A stretch of 64,000 bases of DNA from Bacteroidetes bacterium UBA7662 (GTDB lineage Bacteria; Bacteroidota; Bacteroidia; UBA7662), in NCBI GenBank assembly GCA_002483345.1, contig DLHS01000015.1, positions 344,525 through 408,524 on the forward strand. The letters run 5' to 3'. This document shows positions 28,296 through 36,335 of the stretch, one piece after another (position 1 is the first letter of the stretch; the number at the start of each line of letters is the position of its first letter). Under the pieces are notes generated by a model. That model saw only the letters and a program-made list of their open reading frames with translations, was not told the DNA's origin and made no database searches. The position numbers and the translations under genes are program-made.

Positions 28296-28772
28296 TTATT
28301 TCTTCACCTTGAATGCAATGGTTGCAGGGTGAGATTCATGAAAACTTTCAATCAACCAGTGATAAACGCCGTTGTAACTGGTTAGTCCTTCCAGGTCGGC
28401 AGCATTCACATTTACGATGCCTCCATAAGAGGTGATGCCGGTTGATGTATTTACTGAAAGTGACCACTGTTTGATATTATTGGCTGTAACCGGGTTACCA
28501 GCTATGGATAACCGCCAGGGTGTTTCACAAAATGTGCCATCAGATGTCCAGGCGAATTCGAAAGTTGCGCCATTTCTCAAATCTACTTCCTGACATTTCG
28601 CGGGGGTGACGGATCTGAGCAAACACCCTCCGGTTATATTCGCTGTAAGAAAAACGGTATCACAATTCACCTGGGCAGCAGGTTGCGGCGCAGGAGTTTC
28701 CGTTCCGCTGTCCTTTTTACATGCCAGTGCTGCCGACGCTGTCAACAACAAGGCAAAAAGTATTCTTTTCAT
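28296..28772 (-). CDS. Small hypothetical lipoprotein
   Basis: A 158-residue protein with a clear lipoprotein signal (KRILFALLLTASAALAC, Cys at about 18), a Pro/Ala/Thr linker and a compact beta-rich domain containing four cysteines (two in the NCDTVF and GGCLL region, one in PAKC, one in FCETPW) that could form disulfides. No family recognised. The ATG at 28772 is chosen over one 21 bases upstream because it begins the signal peptide. It ends one base from the convergent PorE-like gene. Confidence 0.75.
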   Translation of the reverse strand: MKRILFALLLTASAALACKKDSGTETPAPQPAAQVNCDTVFLTANITGGCLLRSVTPAKCQEVDLRNGATFEFAWTSDGTFCETPWRLSIAGNPVTANNIKQWSLSVNTSTGITSYGGIVNVNAADLEGLTSYNGVYHWLIESFHESHPATIAFKVKK

Positions 28773-28808
28773 ACTAACCTGATTTACAGGCAAAGTAACA
28801 AAAGGAAT

Positions 28809-29621
28809 TCAAATAATCACCTGGCGAATCCGTACTAAATCCGTCAGTAACTGGTCGAGTTTGGACAGTTCAAGCATATTGGCTCCATCGCTCAGTGCTC
28901 TGGCAGGTTCAGGGTGTGTTTCAAGAAACAAACCATCTGCTCCGGTAGCGATAGCGGCCTTTGCAATCGTTGCGATGAGTTCTGGTTTTCCGCCTGTCAC
29001 ACCTGAATCCTGGTTGGGTTGCTGCAGGGAATGGGTAATATCCATCACTACGGGCAGTCCTGTTTTTTTCATTTCCGGAATTCCTCTGAAATCAACTACT
29101 ATATCGCCATACCCAAACATGGTTCCCCTATCTGTGAGCATTACATGGGGGTTCCCTGCCTCCAGCACCTTATTCGCCGCATGTTTCATGGAAGCGGGTG
29201 CCAGGAACTGCCCTTTTTTGATATTAACCCATTTTCCGGTAGCTGCAGCTGCCAGCAGTATGTCCGTCTGGCGGCACAAAAAAGCTGGTATCTGAAGAAT
29301 ATCAACGTATTCGGCAGCCATGGCTGCCTCATCGGCAGCATGAATATCTGTTACAACAGGCAGATTAAATGTTTCGCTTACCTTTCTAAGAATTTTCAAA
29401 CCTGCTTCATCGCCTATCCCGGTAAAAGAGTCCAGTCTTGAACGATTGGCTTTCCGGTAAGATGCCTTGAAAACGTAGGGTATCTGGTGTTTTTCTGTTA
29501 GTATTTTAACCTTCTCAGCAATATCCATACAGATTTTCTCAGATTCGACCACACAAGGTCCGGCCAGCAGGAAAAAATTATCGAGTTTATTGTCATCAAA
29601 AAGGGCAGGCAGCTTTTTCAT
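28809..29621 (-). CDS. kdsA: 3-deoxy-8-phosphooctulonate synthase KdsA
   Basis: A 270-residue enzyme condensing phosphoenolpyruvate with arabinose-5-phosphate to Kdo-8-phosphate, the first committed step of lipopolysaccharide Kdo synthesis. Signatures include LLAGPCVVES at the N-terminus, FKASYRKANRS, the LQIPAFLCRQTD segment, KKGQFLAP and DGLFLETHPEP. Length is typical. The only Kdo gene here; it is 36 bases upstream of the small lipoprotein gene. Confidence 0.96.
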   Translation of the reverse strand: MKKLPALFDDNKLDNFFLLAGPCVVESEKICMDIAEKVKILTEKHQIPYVFKASYRKANRSRLDSFTGIGDEAGLKILRKVSETFNLPVVTDIHAADEAAMAAEYVDILQIPAFLCRQTDILLAAAATGKWVNIKKGQFLAPASMKHAANKVLEAGNPHVMLTDRGTMFGYGDIVVDFRGIPEMKKTGLPVVMDITHSLQQPNQDSGVTGGKPELIATIAKAAIATGADGLFLETHPEPARALSDGANMLELSKLDQLLTDLVRIRQVII

Positions 29622-29664
29622 CCTGTAAATCTATGAAAAATAAGACCTTTCTCTTACCGCAGCT

Positions 29665-30447
29665 TCAGGCTACCTGCTCCGACCAGATAACTTTCATATT
29701 CCGCAACTCGCTGGCTTTTACACCAAATCGTTCCTGAAAACGAATACTGAAATAGGAAACGCTTTTGAATCCTGTCAAAGAAGCCACCTCAGAAACATTC
29801 CCTCTTTTTTCACTCAGCAGCTGACGTGCAACCTGCAATCTGAGTTCCCGGATATATGTTTTAGGAGAATGTCCAACCAGGCGCTGCATGCGTCTGTCGA
29901 GTTGTGATACACTCATAGAAACAGCAAATGCCAGCTTGTGTACATTGAGGTTCAGGTCGCTCAGGTGAGCTTTGATAAAGTTATTAAGCTTGTTGAGGAA
30001 AAACTCATCTTCCGAAGGCAATTCCCGGTAGTGGTCAGGTAGTAGCAGCAAACGCTGGGTATGATTGGTCCATGCCTGTCGGTTTTTGAGCACCCCTGCA
30101 ACCACCACCGGCAGTATTTGCTGATAACTCTCCAGTTCAATCACTCCATCAGCGCCATGGGTAAGCGCGAGCAGTCGGTCCTGAAACACCGGATTACTCA
30201 TCAGAACAAGAATAGGAATGTGTTTAAAGGGTGTAAGGCTCCGGATTGTCTCTACAAGCAGAAGTCCGTTGGATTTAGGCAGATCGTGCAGGCAGATGAC
30301 CAGGTCGGGTAACTGGGATTCCATTTGCTTCAGGAGCAGGTCAATTTCCTGAAAAACACAAAGCTTGTAGTCATACCCGAGTTGATTTCCCAGTTGCCTG
30401 CGTAGCATGGACTTCCCTTCCAGCAGGTAAAGTTGGTTTGATATCAT
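29665..30447 (-). CDS. AraC-family regulator with degenerate receiver domain
   Basis: A 260-residue DNA-binding protein. The C-terminal 105 residues form an AraC/XylS double helix-turn-helix (VHKLAFAVSMSVSQLDRRMQ and VSEVASLTGFKSVSYFSIRF, then FGVKASE). The N-terminal 125 residues fold like a response-regulator receiver, but key residues are lost: the phospho-acceptor is Leu53 in PDLVICLHDLP, the acidic pair is reduced to Glu10-Gly11, and the conserved Thr and Lys are Met and Leu. It resembles the output half of Bacteroidetes hybrid two-component proteins. Divergent from the adenine deaminase gene, which it might control; signal unknown. Confidence 0.87.
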   Translation of the reverse strand: MISNQLYLLEGKSMLRRQLGNQLGYDYKLCVFQEIDLLLKQMESQLPDLVICLHDLPKSNGLLLVETIRSLTPFKHIPILVLMSNPVFQDRLLALTHGADGVIELESYQQILPVVVAGVLKNRQAWTNHTQRLLLLPDHYRELPSEDEFFLNKLNNFIKAHLSDLNLNVHKLAFAVSMSVSQLDRRMQRLVGHSPKTYIRELRLQVARQLLSEKRGNVSEVASLTGFKSVSYFSIRFQERFGVKASELRNMKVIWSEQVA

Positions 30448-30523
30448 GTTGAAGAAATTTATCTGTGTGAATGTTGCCGCAATTTAACAGACATAATGGA
30501 CTGGATTCAAACGCAGGTACTCT

Positions 30524-30547
30524 ACAATTCAATAGACAATTCAATAA
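30524..30547. repeat. Tandem 12-base repeat in the araC/ade intergenic region
   Basis: ACAATTCAATAG followed directly by ACAATTCAATAA, one mismatch. A second pair of GGCCA boxes 10 bases apart lies at 30586-30600, just before the ade start. Both could be operator half-sites for the divergent regulator; this is inference from position only. Confidence 0.5.
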
Positions 30548-30621
30548 GCAAAATGATATACATAAGAATTTATAATATGTAAAGAGGCCAATAAAGGCCA
30601 AAAATCCATACTTTAGATTTT

Positions 30622-32256
30622 ATGGAAGCTACTTTCGAAATCGTCGGTCATCTGATTGATCTTCATAATCGAACAACTTATGGAGCCAGAATGGTGGTGG
30701 AATCCGCTAAGATTGTCCGGATAGAACGGGCGGTTGTTTCAGCCGATTCACCCTATCTCCTGCCCGGCTTTGTGGATGCGCATGTGCATATAGAAAGCAG
30801 CATGCTTGTCCCATCGGAATTTGCCAGACTTGCGGTACGACATGGGACAGTAGCCACCGTATCCGACCCGCACGAAATAGCCAATGTGCTGGGGGTATCT
30901 GGCGTAGACTATATGATTGCCAATGCACAAACAGTCCCCTTCCATTTTTTCTTTGGTGCCCCCTCCTGTGTGCCGGCTACCAGCTTTGAGACTTCAGGAG
31001 CTGTCATTGACGCGGCTGAAACTGAAATTTTACTTGCCAACCCGCATATCTGGTACCTGAGTGAAATGATGAATTATCCGGGCGTTCTTTACCATGACGA
31101 ACAAGTCATGGCAAAAATCTCAGCTGCCCGAAAACACAACAAACCCATCGATGGACATGCTCCCGGTTTACGGGGGGAAGAAGCCCGTCAGTATTTTGCT
31201 GCGGGTATCGGTACAGATCATGAATGTTTTACCCTGGAAGAAGCCAGGGAAAAGGCCGTATTGGGTGTGAAGATTTTAATCCGGGAAGGTTCTGCTGCCA
31301 AAAACTTTGAGGCCCTGCACCCGCTCTTTCAGGAATTTCCGGACTTACTGATGTTTTGCAGCGATGACAAACACCCGGATGACCTTGTGCTCGGGCACAT
31401 TAATCAACTGGTCAGGAGAGCGCTGCAACTGGGCTATGATCGCTATGATGTGCTGAGAGCAGCTTGTATTCACCCTGTTGAACATTATGGACTACCGGTT
31501 GGTACCCTTAAAGAAGGGGACCCGGCTGATTTTATAGTCGTTGACCATCCCGAAACCCTTCAGGTGCTTTCCTGCTGGATAAAAGGGGAATGTGTGGCGC
31601 GGCAAGGTGAAACCCTTTTTAACACCCGGAAAGCCACTGAACCCAATAACTTTTACGCCCGTCAGCTAACTGCAGAAGATATATATGTAGAGGCGGCAGG
31701 CCCGTTGATTCGCGTCATTGAGGCACTGGATGGCCAGTTGATTACCCGTGAAACAGAAGCGGAAGCAAGAATTGTTTCCGGAAATGTAGTTTCAGACTGC
31801 ACCCGGGATGTACTGAAAATGGTCGTTGTCAATCGCTACCAAAAGGCCAGCCCTGCTACTGCCTTTATCCGGGGTTTCGGACTGAAAACAGGTGCCATTG
31901 CCAGTACTGTTGCACATGATTCACATAATATAGTAGCTGTAGGCACCACAGATAAAGATATTCTCGACGCCATTCACCAGTTGATGGCTGCCAAAGGAGG
32001 TATTTGTTTCAGCAGTGACACTGAATCAGGCCTGCTACCCCTGCCTGTAGGAGGTTTGATGAGTACGTCTGCCGGGGAAATAGTTGGTGCTGATTACCAG
32101 CGAATCGACGCTATGGTCAAAAGACAGGGGTGCAGTCTTCATGCTCCCTTTATGACATTATCTTTCATGGCACTATTGGTCATTCCTCAGCTTAAATTAA
32201 GTGATCTTGGCTTATTCGATGGCAATTCATTTATGTTTACTAAACTTTTTAAATAA
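30622..32256 (+). CDS. ade: Adenine deaminase
   Basis: A 544-residue amidohydrolase-fold enzyme converting adenine to hypoxanthine and ammonia in purine salvage. The metal-site motif DAHVHIESSML and following TVATVSDPHEIANVLG are diagnostic of the Ade/AdeC family, as are GHAPGLRGEE and the HDSHNIVAVG segment in the C-terminal half. Length is normal. A hydrolase gene starts 2 bases after its stop, so they are co-transcribed. The promoter region, with a weak TACTTTAG -7-like element at 30609-30616, is shared with the divergent AraC-type regulator. Confidence 0.95.
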   Translation: MEATFEIVGHLIDLHNRTTYGARMVVESAKIVRIERAVVSADSPYLLPGFVDAHVHIESSMLVPSEFARLAVRHGTVATVSDPHEIANVLGVSGVDYMIANAQTVPFHFFFGAPSCVPATSFETSGAVIDAAETEILLANPHIWYLSEMMNYPGVLYHDEQVMAKISAARKHNKPIDGHAPGLRGEEARQYFAAGIGTDHECFTLEEAREKAVLGVKILIREGSAAKNFEALHPLFQEFPDLLMFCSDDKHPDDLVLGHINQLVRRALQLGYDRYDVLRAACIHPVEHYGLPVGTLKEGDPADFIVVDHPETLQVLSCWIKGECVARQGETLFNTRKATEPNNFYARQLTAEDIYVEAAGPLIRVIEALDGQLITRETEAEARIVSGNVVSDCTRDVLKMVVVNRYQKASPATAFIRGFGLKTGAIASTVAHDSHNIVAVGTTDKDILDAIHQLMAAKGGICFSSDTESGLLPLPVGGLMSTSAGEIVGADYQRIDAMVKRQGCSLHAPFMTLSFMALLVIPQLKLSDLGLFDGNSFMFTKLFK

Positions 32257-32258
32257 AC

Positions 32259-32942
32259 GTGCATCTGCTACTTCTCCATGGCGCGCTCGGAGCCGCCTCT
32301 GACTTTGATTTGCTTATGCCGTTTTTTAACACCCATTATACGGTACACCGGTTTGATTTTGTGAATCACGGTAAAGGGCCATTGACGGATGACCCCTTGT
32401 CGATAGCAGCTTTTGGGGGGCAGGTGGCAGAATATCTTGATATGCACCAGTTGAAGGATGTTTACGTATTTGGTTATTCTATGGGTGGTTATGTAGCCTG
32501 TTGGCTGGCCAAACGGGAACCTGAATTATTCAAAGCCATTTATACCCTGGGAACAAAGTTTGTGTGGAATACTGAAAGTTCAGAGAAGGAGGCTGCTATG
32601 CTCGATCCCAGAACGATTACCAATAAGGTACCGGCTTATGCGGCCCAACTGGCAGAAAAGCACCAAACAGTGAGCTGGCAGATATTACTTTCTCAAACGG
32701 CGGAACTAATGCGTTCACTCGGAAACCGGCCTGCCCTCACCCCCGAAGACTACCAGCATATCACCACGCCTGTATTGGTAGCACGGGGAGAATTCGATAA
32801 AATGATTCCTCAGGAAGATGCTGACAAGGTGGCTGAACTATTGGGAAACGGAAAAAAAGAAATGCTGGCCGCTACTCCCCATCCGCTTGCACAGGTTGAT
32901 CCAGTTTTACTGATCAACAGCATTTCCCGTTTTTTCGGGTAA
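32259..32942 (+). CDS. Alpha/beta-hydrolase
   Basis: A 227-residue cytosolic esterase-like protein. It starts at GTG 32259, 2 bases after ade. The oxyanion strand LLLLHGALG, nucleophile elbow GYSMGG, a late acid (GEFDKMIP) and His (ATPHPLAQ) make a complete Ser-Asp-His triad. Substrate unknown; similar small hydrolases include MenH-like and BioH-like enzymes but nothing here favours either. Co-transcription with adenine deaminase may be incidental. Confidence 0.85.
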   Translation: MHLLLLHGALGAASDFDLLMPFFNTHYTVHRFDFVNHGKGPLTDDPLSIAAFGGQVAEYLDMHQLKDVYVFGYSMGGYVACWLAKREPELFKAIYTLGTKFVWNTESSEKEAAMLDPRTITNKVPAYAAQLAEKHQTVSWQILLSQTAELMRSLGNRPALTPEDYQHITTPVLVARGEFDKMIPQEDADKVAELLGNGKKEMLAATPHPLAQVDPVLLINSISRFFG

Positions 32943-32991
32943 GACAATTTTACTGTTGAAAAGTGAGTTAATCCCGAAAGCATATTGTTTT

Positions 32992-32999
32992 TAACTTTG
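32992..32999 (+). promoter_or_regulatory. -7 element for the low-complexity lipoprotein
   Basis: TAACTTTG matches TAnnTTTG, 23 bases before the ATG at 33023. No good -33 TTG at the expected distance. Confidence 0.45.
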
Positions 33000-33022
33000 A
33001 ATAACTCTAAAATTGACCCTTT

Positions 33023-33400
33023 ATGAAAACCACCTGGATTAAATCAAGCGTATTATTGCTAAGTCTTGGATTGCTCATTTCCTGTGGAGAAGCAGAAACC
33101 GAAGAAACCGCTCCTGCTGCTGAAACAGAAATGACTGAGGAAAGCGCCATGGAAGAAGCTGCTCCTACTGAAGAGGCTCCTGCAATGGAAGCCACCACAA
33201 CCAATGCAACTCCAGAAGAAGCCAAACCAGCCGATGCCGTTGCCAAACCGGTTCAATCTGATGCGAAACCTGCTGCCACAGAAGCTAAACCAGCCGCGGT
33301 AGAAGCAAAACCTAAAACCTCTGTTTCCAAAAAGCTTTCAGAACAAACCGCTGAAGAAGCTCCTGCCAAAACTTCAGAGCGCCCCGCTTCTAACGAATAA
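33023..33400 (+). CDS. Low-complexity Ala/Glu/Pro/Lys-rich lipoprotein
   Basis: A 125-residue protein: lipoprotein signal (SVLLLSLGLLISC, Cys at about 21) followed by an entirely low-complexity tail. The first half is acidic (Glu/Thr/Ala/Pro), the second carries degenerate DAKPAATEAKPAAVEAKPK-type repeats with Lys and ends STOP just inside the 3' end of convergent hutI (11-base overlap). Such tails are usually extended spacers on surface or periplasmic lipoproteins. No function can be assigned. The -7 element and clean signal peptide support a real gene. Confidence 0.72.
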   Translation: MKTTWIKSSVLLLSLGLLISCGEAETEETAPAAETEMTEESAMEEAAPTEEAPAMEATTTNATPEEAKPADAVAKPVQSDAKPAATEAKPAAVEAKPKTSVSKKLSEQTAEEAPAKTSERPASNE

Positions 33401-34628
33401 GAGCGCCCTTGATCATAACATGCTGCAGGTGATCTTCACCAAAAGCATAAGGCATATAAGCCCAGGAAGGCAAACGTTTGGTAATAAGAACGTTTGCCTT
33501 CTTTTTTGGGGTAATCGTCCCCAGCTCGGCTTCCAGCATCATGGCCCTTGCTGCGTTCAGGGTTGACGCATTTAAGGCCTCTTCAGGCAACAAACGCTGC
33601 TGAATACAGGCCAATGACATTAAAAACGGGACTTTTCCGGCTGGTGAACTTCCGGGATTATAATCACTGCCTAACGCAACCGGAAGTCCCTCATCAATCA
33701 TACGCCTGGCCGGAGCGTAAGGAATCCGTAAATAGAATGAACAAGATGGCAATACCGTAGGCATGGTATGACCTGACTTCAATGCAGTGAAATCAGCCTC
33801 TTCCATAACCTCCAGGTGGTCGACCGAAACTGCACCTGCAGCTACCGCGGCGGCTATGCCTCCCAGCGCATTGAACTGATTCACATGTACTTTAGCCGGT
33901 AAACCATGCCGGTAACCTGCCTCTATTACTTCCTGCATTTCGGCAACAGTGAAATAATTGTTTTCACAAAAAACATCCACAAAATCTGCCAACCCTTCCG
34001 CCGATACTTCCGGGATAAGGCGGTTGGTCACCATACTGAGCCAATCCTTCCGATTGTTTTTAAATTCAACAGGCAGTGCATGTGCTCCTAAAAGGGTTGC
34101 TTTGATGCTGATTTTATAATTTTCCTTCAGTTTCCTTACAACTCTGAGCATTTTGAGTTCATCCGCATAGGTTAATCCATAACCACTTTTGATTTCTACG
34201 GCACCCGTTCCTGCCTGCATGATGTTTTCGAGTCGTTGGGCTGCCTGCTCATACAGCGCATCCTCCGGGGTTTGCTGAAGGCGGGAGGCAGAATTCAGAA
34301 TACCACCTCCTCTGGCTGCAATTTCTTCATAACTGAGCCCTCTGATTTTATCTACAAACTCCAGTTCTCTGCTCCCTGCAAACACCAAATGTGTATGCGG
34401 ATCGCAAAAAGCGGGCAGCACATTACCTCCTTTGGCATCAATTATCTTGTCTGCGCGTGCCGGAGCTGCGGTAAGCGGACCAAAAGAGACAATCTCATCT
34501 CCCTCCACCAGCAGATACGCATCGGTTATTTCCGGCCATGCTGCCATGTCAAGACCCGCTTTGAATGCGGGGGGTTGAGATTCAACCTGGCCGAGCCGGC
34601 CAATATTCGTGATTAGAACAGATCCCAT
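33390..34628 (-). CDS. hutI: Imidazolonepropionase HutI
   Basis: A 412-residue amidohydrolase that opens 4-imidazolone-5-propionate to N-formimino-glutamate, the third step of histidine degradation. Seen: metal-binding PAFCDPHTHLVFAGSRE, AARGGGILNSA, EIKSGYGLT, VHVNQF and GSDYNPGSSP. The ATG at 34628 is preferred over a TTG 36 bases upstream. The other hut genes are absent from this window. It follows icd but a hairpin terminator separates them. Confidence 0.94.
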   Translation of the reverse strand: MGSVLITNIGRLGQVESQPPAFKAGLDMAAWPEITDAYLLVEGDEIVSFGPLTAAPARADKIIDAKGGNVLPAFCDPHTHLVFAGSRELEFVDKIRGLSYEEIAARGGGILNSASRLQQTPEDALYEQAAQRLENIMQAGTGAVEIKSGYGLTYADELKMLRVVRKLKENYKISIKATLLGAHALPVEFKNNRKDWLSMVTNRLIPEVSAEGLADFVDVFCENNYFTVAEMQEVIEAGYRHGLPAKVHVNQFNALGGIAAAVAAGAVSVDHLEVMEEADFTALKSGHTMPTVLPSCSFYLRIPYAPARRMIDEGLPVALGSDYNPGSSPAGKVPFLMSLACIQQRLLPEEALNASTLNAARAMMLEAELGTITPKKKANVLITKRLPSWAYMPYAFGEDHLQHVMIKGALIR

Positions 34629-34635
34629 ATCAGCT

Positions 34636-34670
34636 ATAAAAAATACGAGCAGTTGAAATCTCAACTGCCC
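34636..34670 (-). terminator. Intrinsic terminator downstream of icd
   Basis: On the minus strand, GCAGTTGA pairs with TCAACTGC around a 4-base loop and is followed by TCGTATTTTTT. It lies between the icd stop and the hutI start. Confidence 0.75.
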
Positions 34671-34694
34671 GTACGAAAGTAAACAAAAACAGGC

Positions 34695-36149
34695 TTACTG
34701 GCCTTGCGCCAGCGAATAACCTGGTTTATCGTCGAAATAGTAGAGGTTTTCTGTTTTGATAAAATCAAAACCTGCCTCCTGGATTCGCTGCATTTGCTTT
34801 AGAATCAAACTGTTGTCCATGCCGGTTTCTTTGTCGGTGGTTTCAAAACGGCAACGCCAGTGATCGGTGCAAAAAGTTTCAGGTCTGCCATTTGGCCATA
34901 CTTTTGCTCCGCGGTTGGATATCATGATGAGCTTCAGGGATGGTTCCACCAAGTTGGTAATGATTGCTGCCAGATCTTCTGCATTGCCCTGCTTCCAATC
35001 GAGGAAAATATCAACCCCAACCAGTTTTTTCTTCTCCAGAGAATAGCTCAACTGCCATTCAGAAGGATTGATGCGGTTTACAGTGTCGGCAAACTTCACT
35101 ACCGGCATTTGTTCGGGATATTTACCGAGTCTTTTGATCAGTTCATCCGCGAAAGTCTGTGTGCCGACAAGTTTTTTGCTTAAACCTTCCTTGAATATAT
35201 CCGCCGTGTGGATTCCCTCTTCTACCGTCCTTAACCAGGCATTCTGAATTAAGCCTGCCACCTTGGGTTGGTTGATATGCACCAGCATCATGATGGCCGA
35301 TAAAATCAAACCGGAAGGATTTGCAATATCCTTACCCGCAATGGTTGGCGCAGACCCATGGATGGCTTCAAACATAGCGCCCTGGTCGCCAATGTTGGAA
35401 GAACCCCCGATACCCACTGAGCCTGAAATCTGGGCGGCTATATCAGAAATGATATCCCCATAAAGATTGAGGGTGACAATCACGTCAAACATTTCCGGCG
35501 AGTCCGCCAGACGGGCAGCCCCTATGTCAATAATCATACTATCAGCCTGTATTTCAGGATATTCCTCAGCCACTTTATCAAAAATGCGGTGAAATACACC
35601 ATCCGTAAGCTTCATGATATTATCCTTCACAAAACAGGTTACCTTTTTGCGTCGGTTGTTGCGGGCATATTCGAACGCATAACGGATGATTTTTTCAGAA
35701 CCAGGCTCAGAAATCAGTTTGAGAGACTGATATACCTGGCTGGTCTGACGGTGTTCAATGCCTGAATAAAGATCTTCTTCATTTTCCCGGATAATAACCA
35801 CATCCATTTTGGGAAAACGCGTAAAAACATAGGGATCGTAAGCCACACAGGGCCTCACATTGGCAAAAAGGCCTAATGTAGTGCGGGCAGTAACGTTTAA
35901 CGACTTATAACCACCGCCAAAAGGTGTGGTAATCGGCGCTTTCAAAAATACTTTGGTCCGTAACAACGATTCCCAGCTGGCTTCAGAAATACCAGCACTA
36001 TTACCGGCCAGATATACTTTTTCACCCACATCAATGGTCTCAATATCCAGCTGAGCACCGGCAGCTTCCAGTACCCGCAGGGTGGCTGTCATTATCTCCG
36101 GCCCGATGCCATCTCCATAAGCAACGGTAATGGGTGTTTTTTGTGCCAT
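34695..36149 (-). CDS. icd: NADP-dependent isocitrate dehydrogenase
   Basis: A 484-residue TCA-cycle enzyme oxidising isocitrate to 2-oxoglutarate. Signatures: YGDGIGPEI, the ARTTLGLFANVRPC substrate loop, VVIIRENEEDLYSGIE, and the dinucleotide/Mg site LYGDIISDIAAQ with AIHGSAPTIAGKDIANP. The C-terminal extension of roughly 140 residues after the core matches the Thermus-type enzyme rather than the shorter E. coli form. A TAnnTTTG element lies about 20 bases upstream on the minus strand. Divergent from the second htrA. Confidence 0.94.
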   Translation of the reverse strand: MAQKTPITVAYGDGIGPEIMTATLRVLEAAGAQLDIETIDVGEKVYLAGNSAGISEASWESLLRTKVFLKAPITTPFGGGYKSLNVTARTTLGLFANVRPCVAYDPYVFTRFPKMDVVIIRENEEDLYSGIEHRQTSQVYQSLKLISEPGSEKIIRYAFEYARNNRRKKVTCFVKDNIMKLTDGVFHRIFDKVAEEYPEIQADSMIIDIGAARLADSPEMFDVIVTLNLYGDIISDIAAQISGSVGIGGSSNIGDQGAMFEAIHGSAPTIAGKDIANPSGLILSAIMMLVHINQPKVAGLIQNAWLRTVEEGIHTADIFKEGLSKKLVGTQTFADELIKRLGKYPEQMPVVKFADTVNRINPSEWQLSYSLEKKKLVGVDIFLDWKQGNAEDLAAIITNLVEPSLKLIMISNRGAKVWPNGRPETFCTDHWRCRFETTDKETGMDNSLILKQMQRIQEAGFDFIKTENLYYFDDKPGYSLAQGQ

Positions 36150-36169
36150 AAATCGATTGTTTACGGGTG

Positions 36170-36177
36170 CAAAAATA
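36170..36177 (-). promoter_or_regulatory. -7 element for icd
   Basis: Minus strand TATTTTTG, matching TAnnTTTG, 20 bases upstream of the icd ATG. Confidence 0.45.
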
Positions 36178-36258
36178 GGTCAAAAAAGGGTAAAATTATA
36201 GGCATAACGCGATTTTTAAAGAAAAAACAGGCCTTTAAACGTTTCAACATTGATTTTC

Positions 36259-36275
36259 GTTAAAGTCTCGTTAAA
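36259..36275 (+). promoter_or_regulatory. Candidate response-regulator box upstream of htrA (second copy)
   Basis: Direct repeat GTTAAA-N5-GTTAAA with an 11-base period, 27 bases upstream of the -7 element. It matches the layout of the box before the first htrA (3868-3884): both have KTTAA twice at 11-base spacing, followed within one or two bases by AGC or CAGC. The element resembles CpxR-type sites in arrangement. Function inferred. Confidence 0.38.
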
Positions 36276-36302
36276 CAGCTACAAGGCTTTCTGCCTTGCT
36301 TC

Positions 36303-36310
36303 TATTTTTG
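36303..36310 (+). promoter_or_regulatory. -7 element for the second htrA
   Basis: TATTTTTG matches TAnnTTTG, 25 bases before the ATG. A short hairpin, CAAGGC-N5-GCCTTG, lies just upstream at 36282-36298. Confidence 0.48.
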
Positions 36311-36335
36311 TGTTACCTAAAACAGATAAACCACT

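Noticed and set aside
28521..28540. Possible parS-like TGTTTCACAAAATG
   Set aside because: Right half does not match the parS palindrome; located inside a lipoprotein gene.
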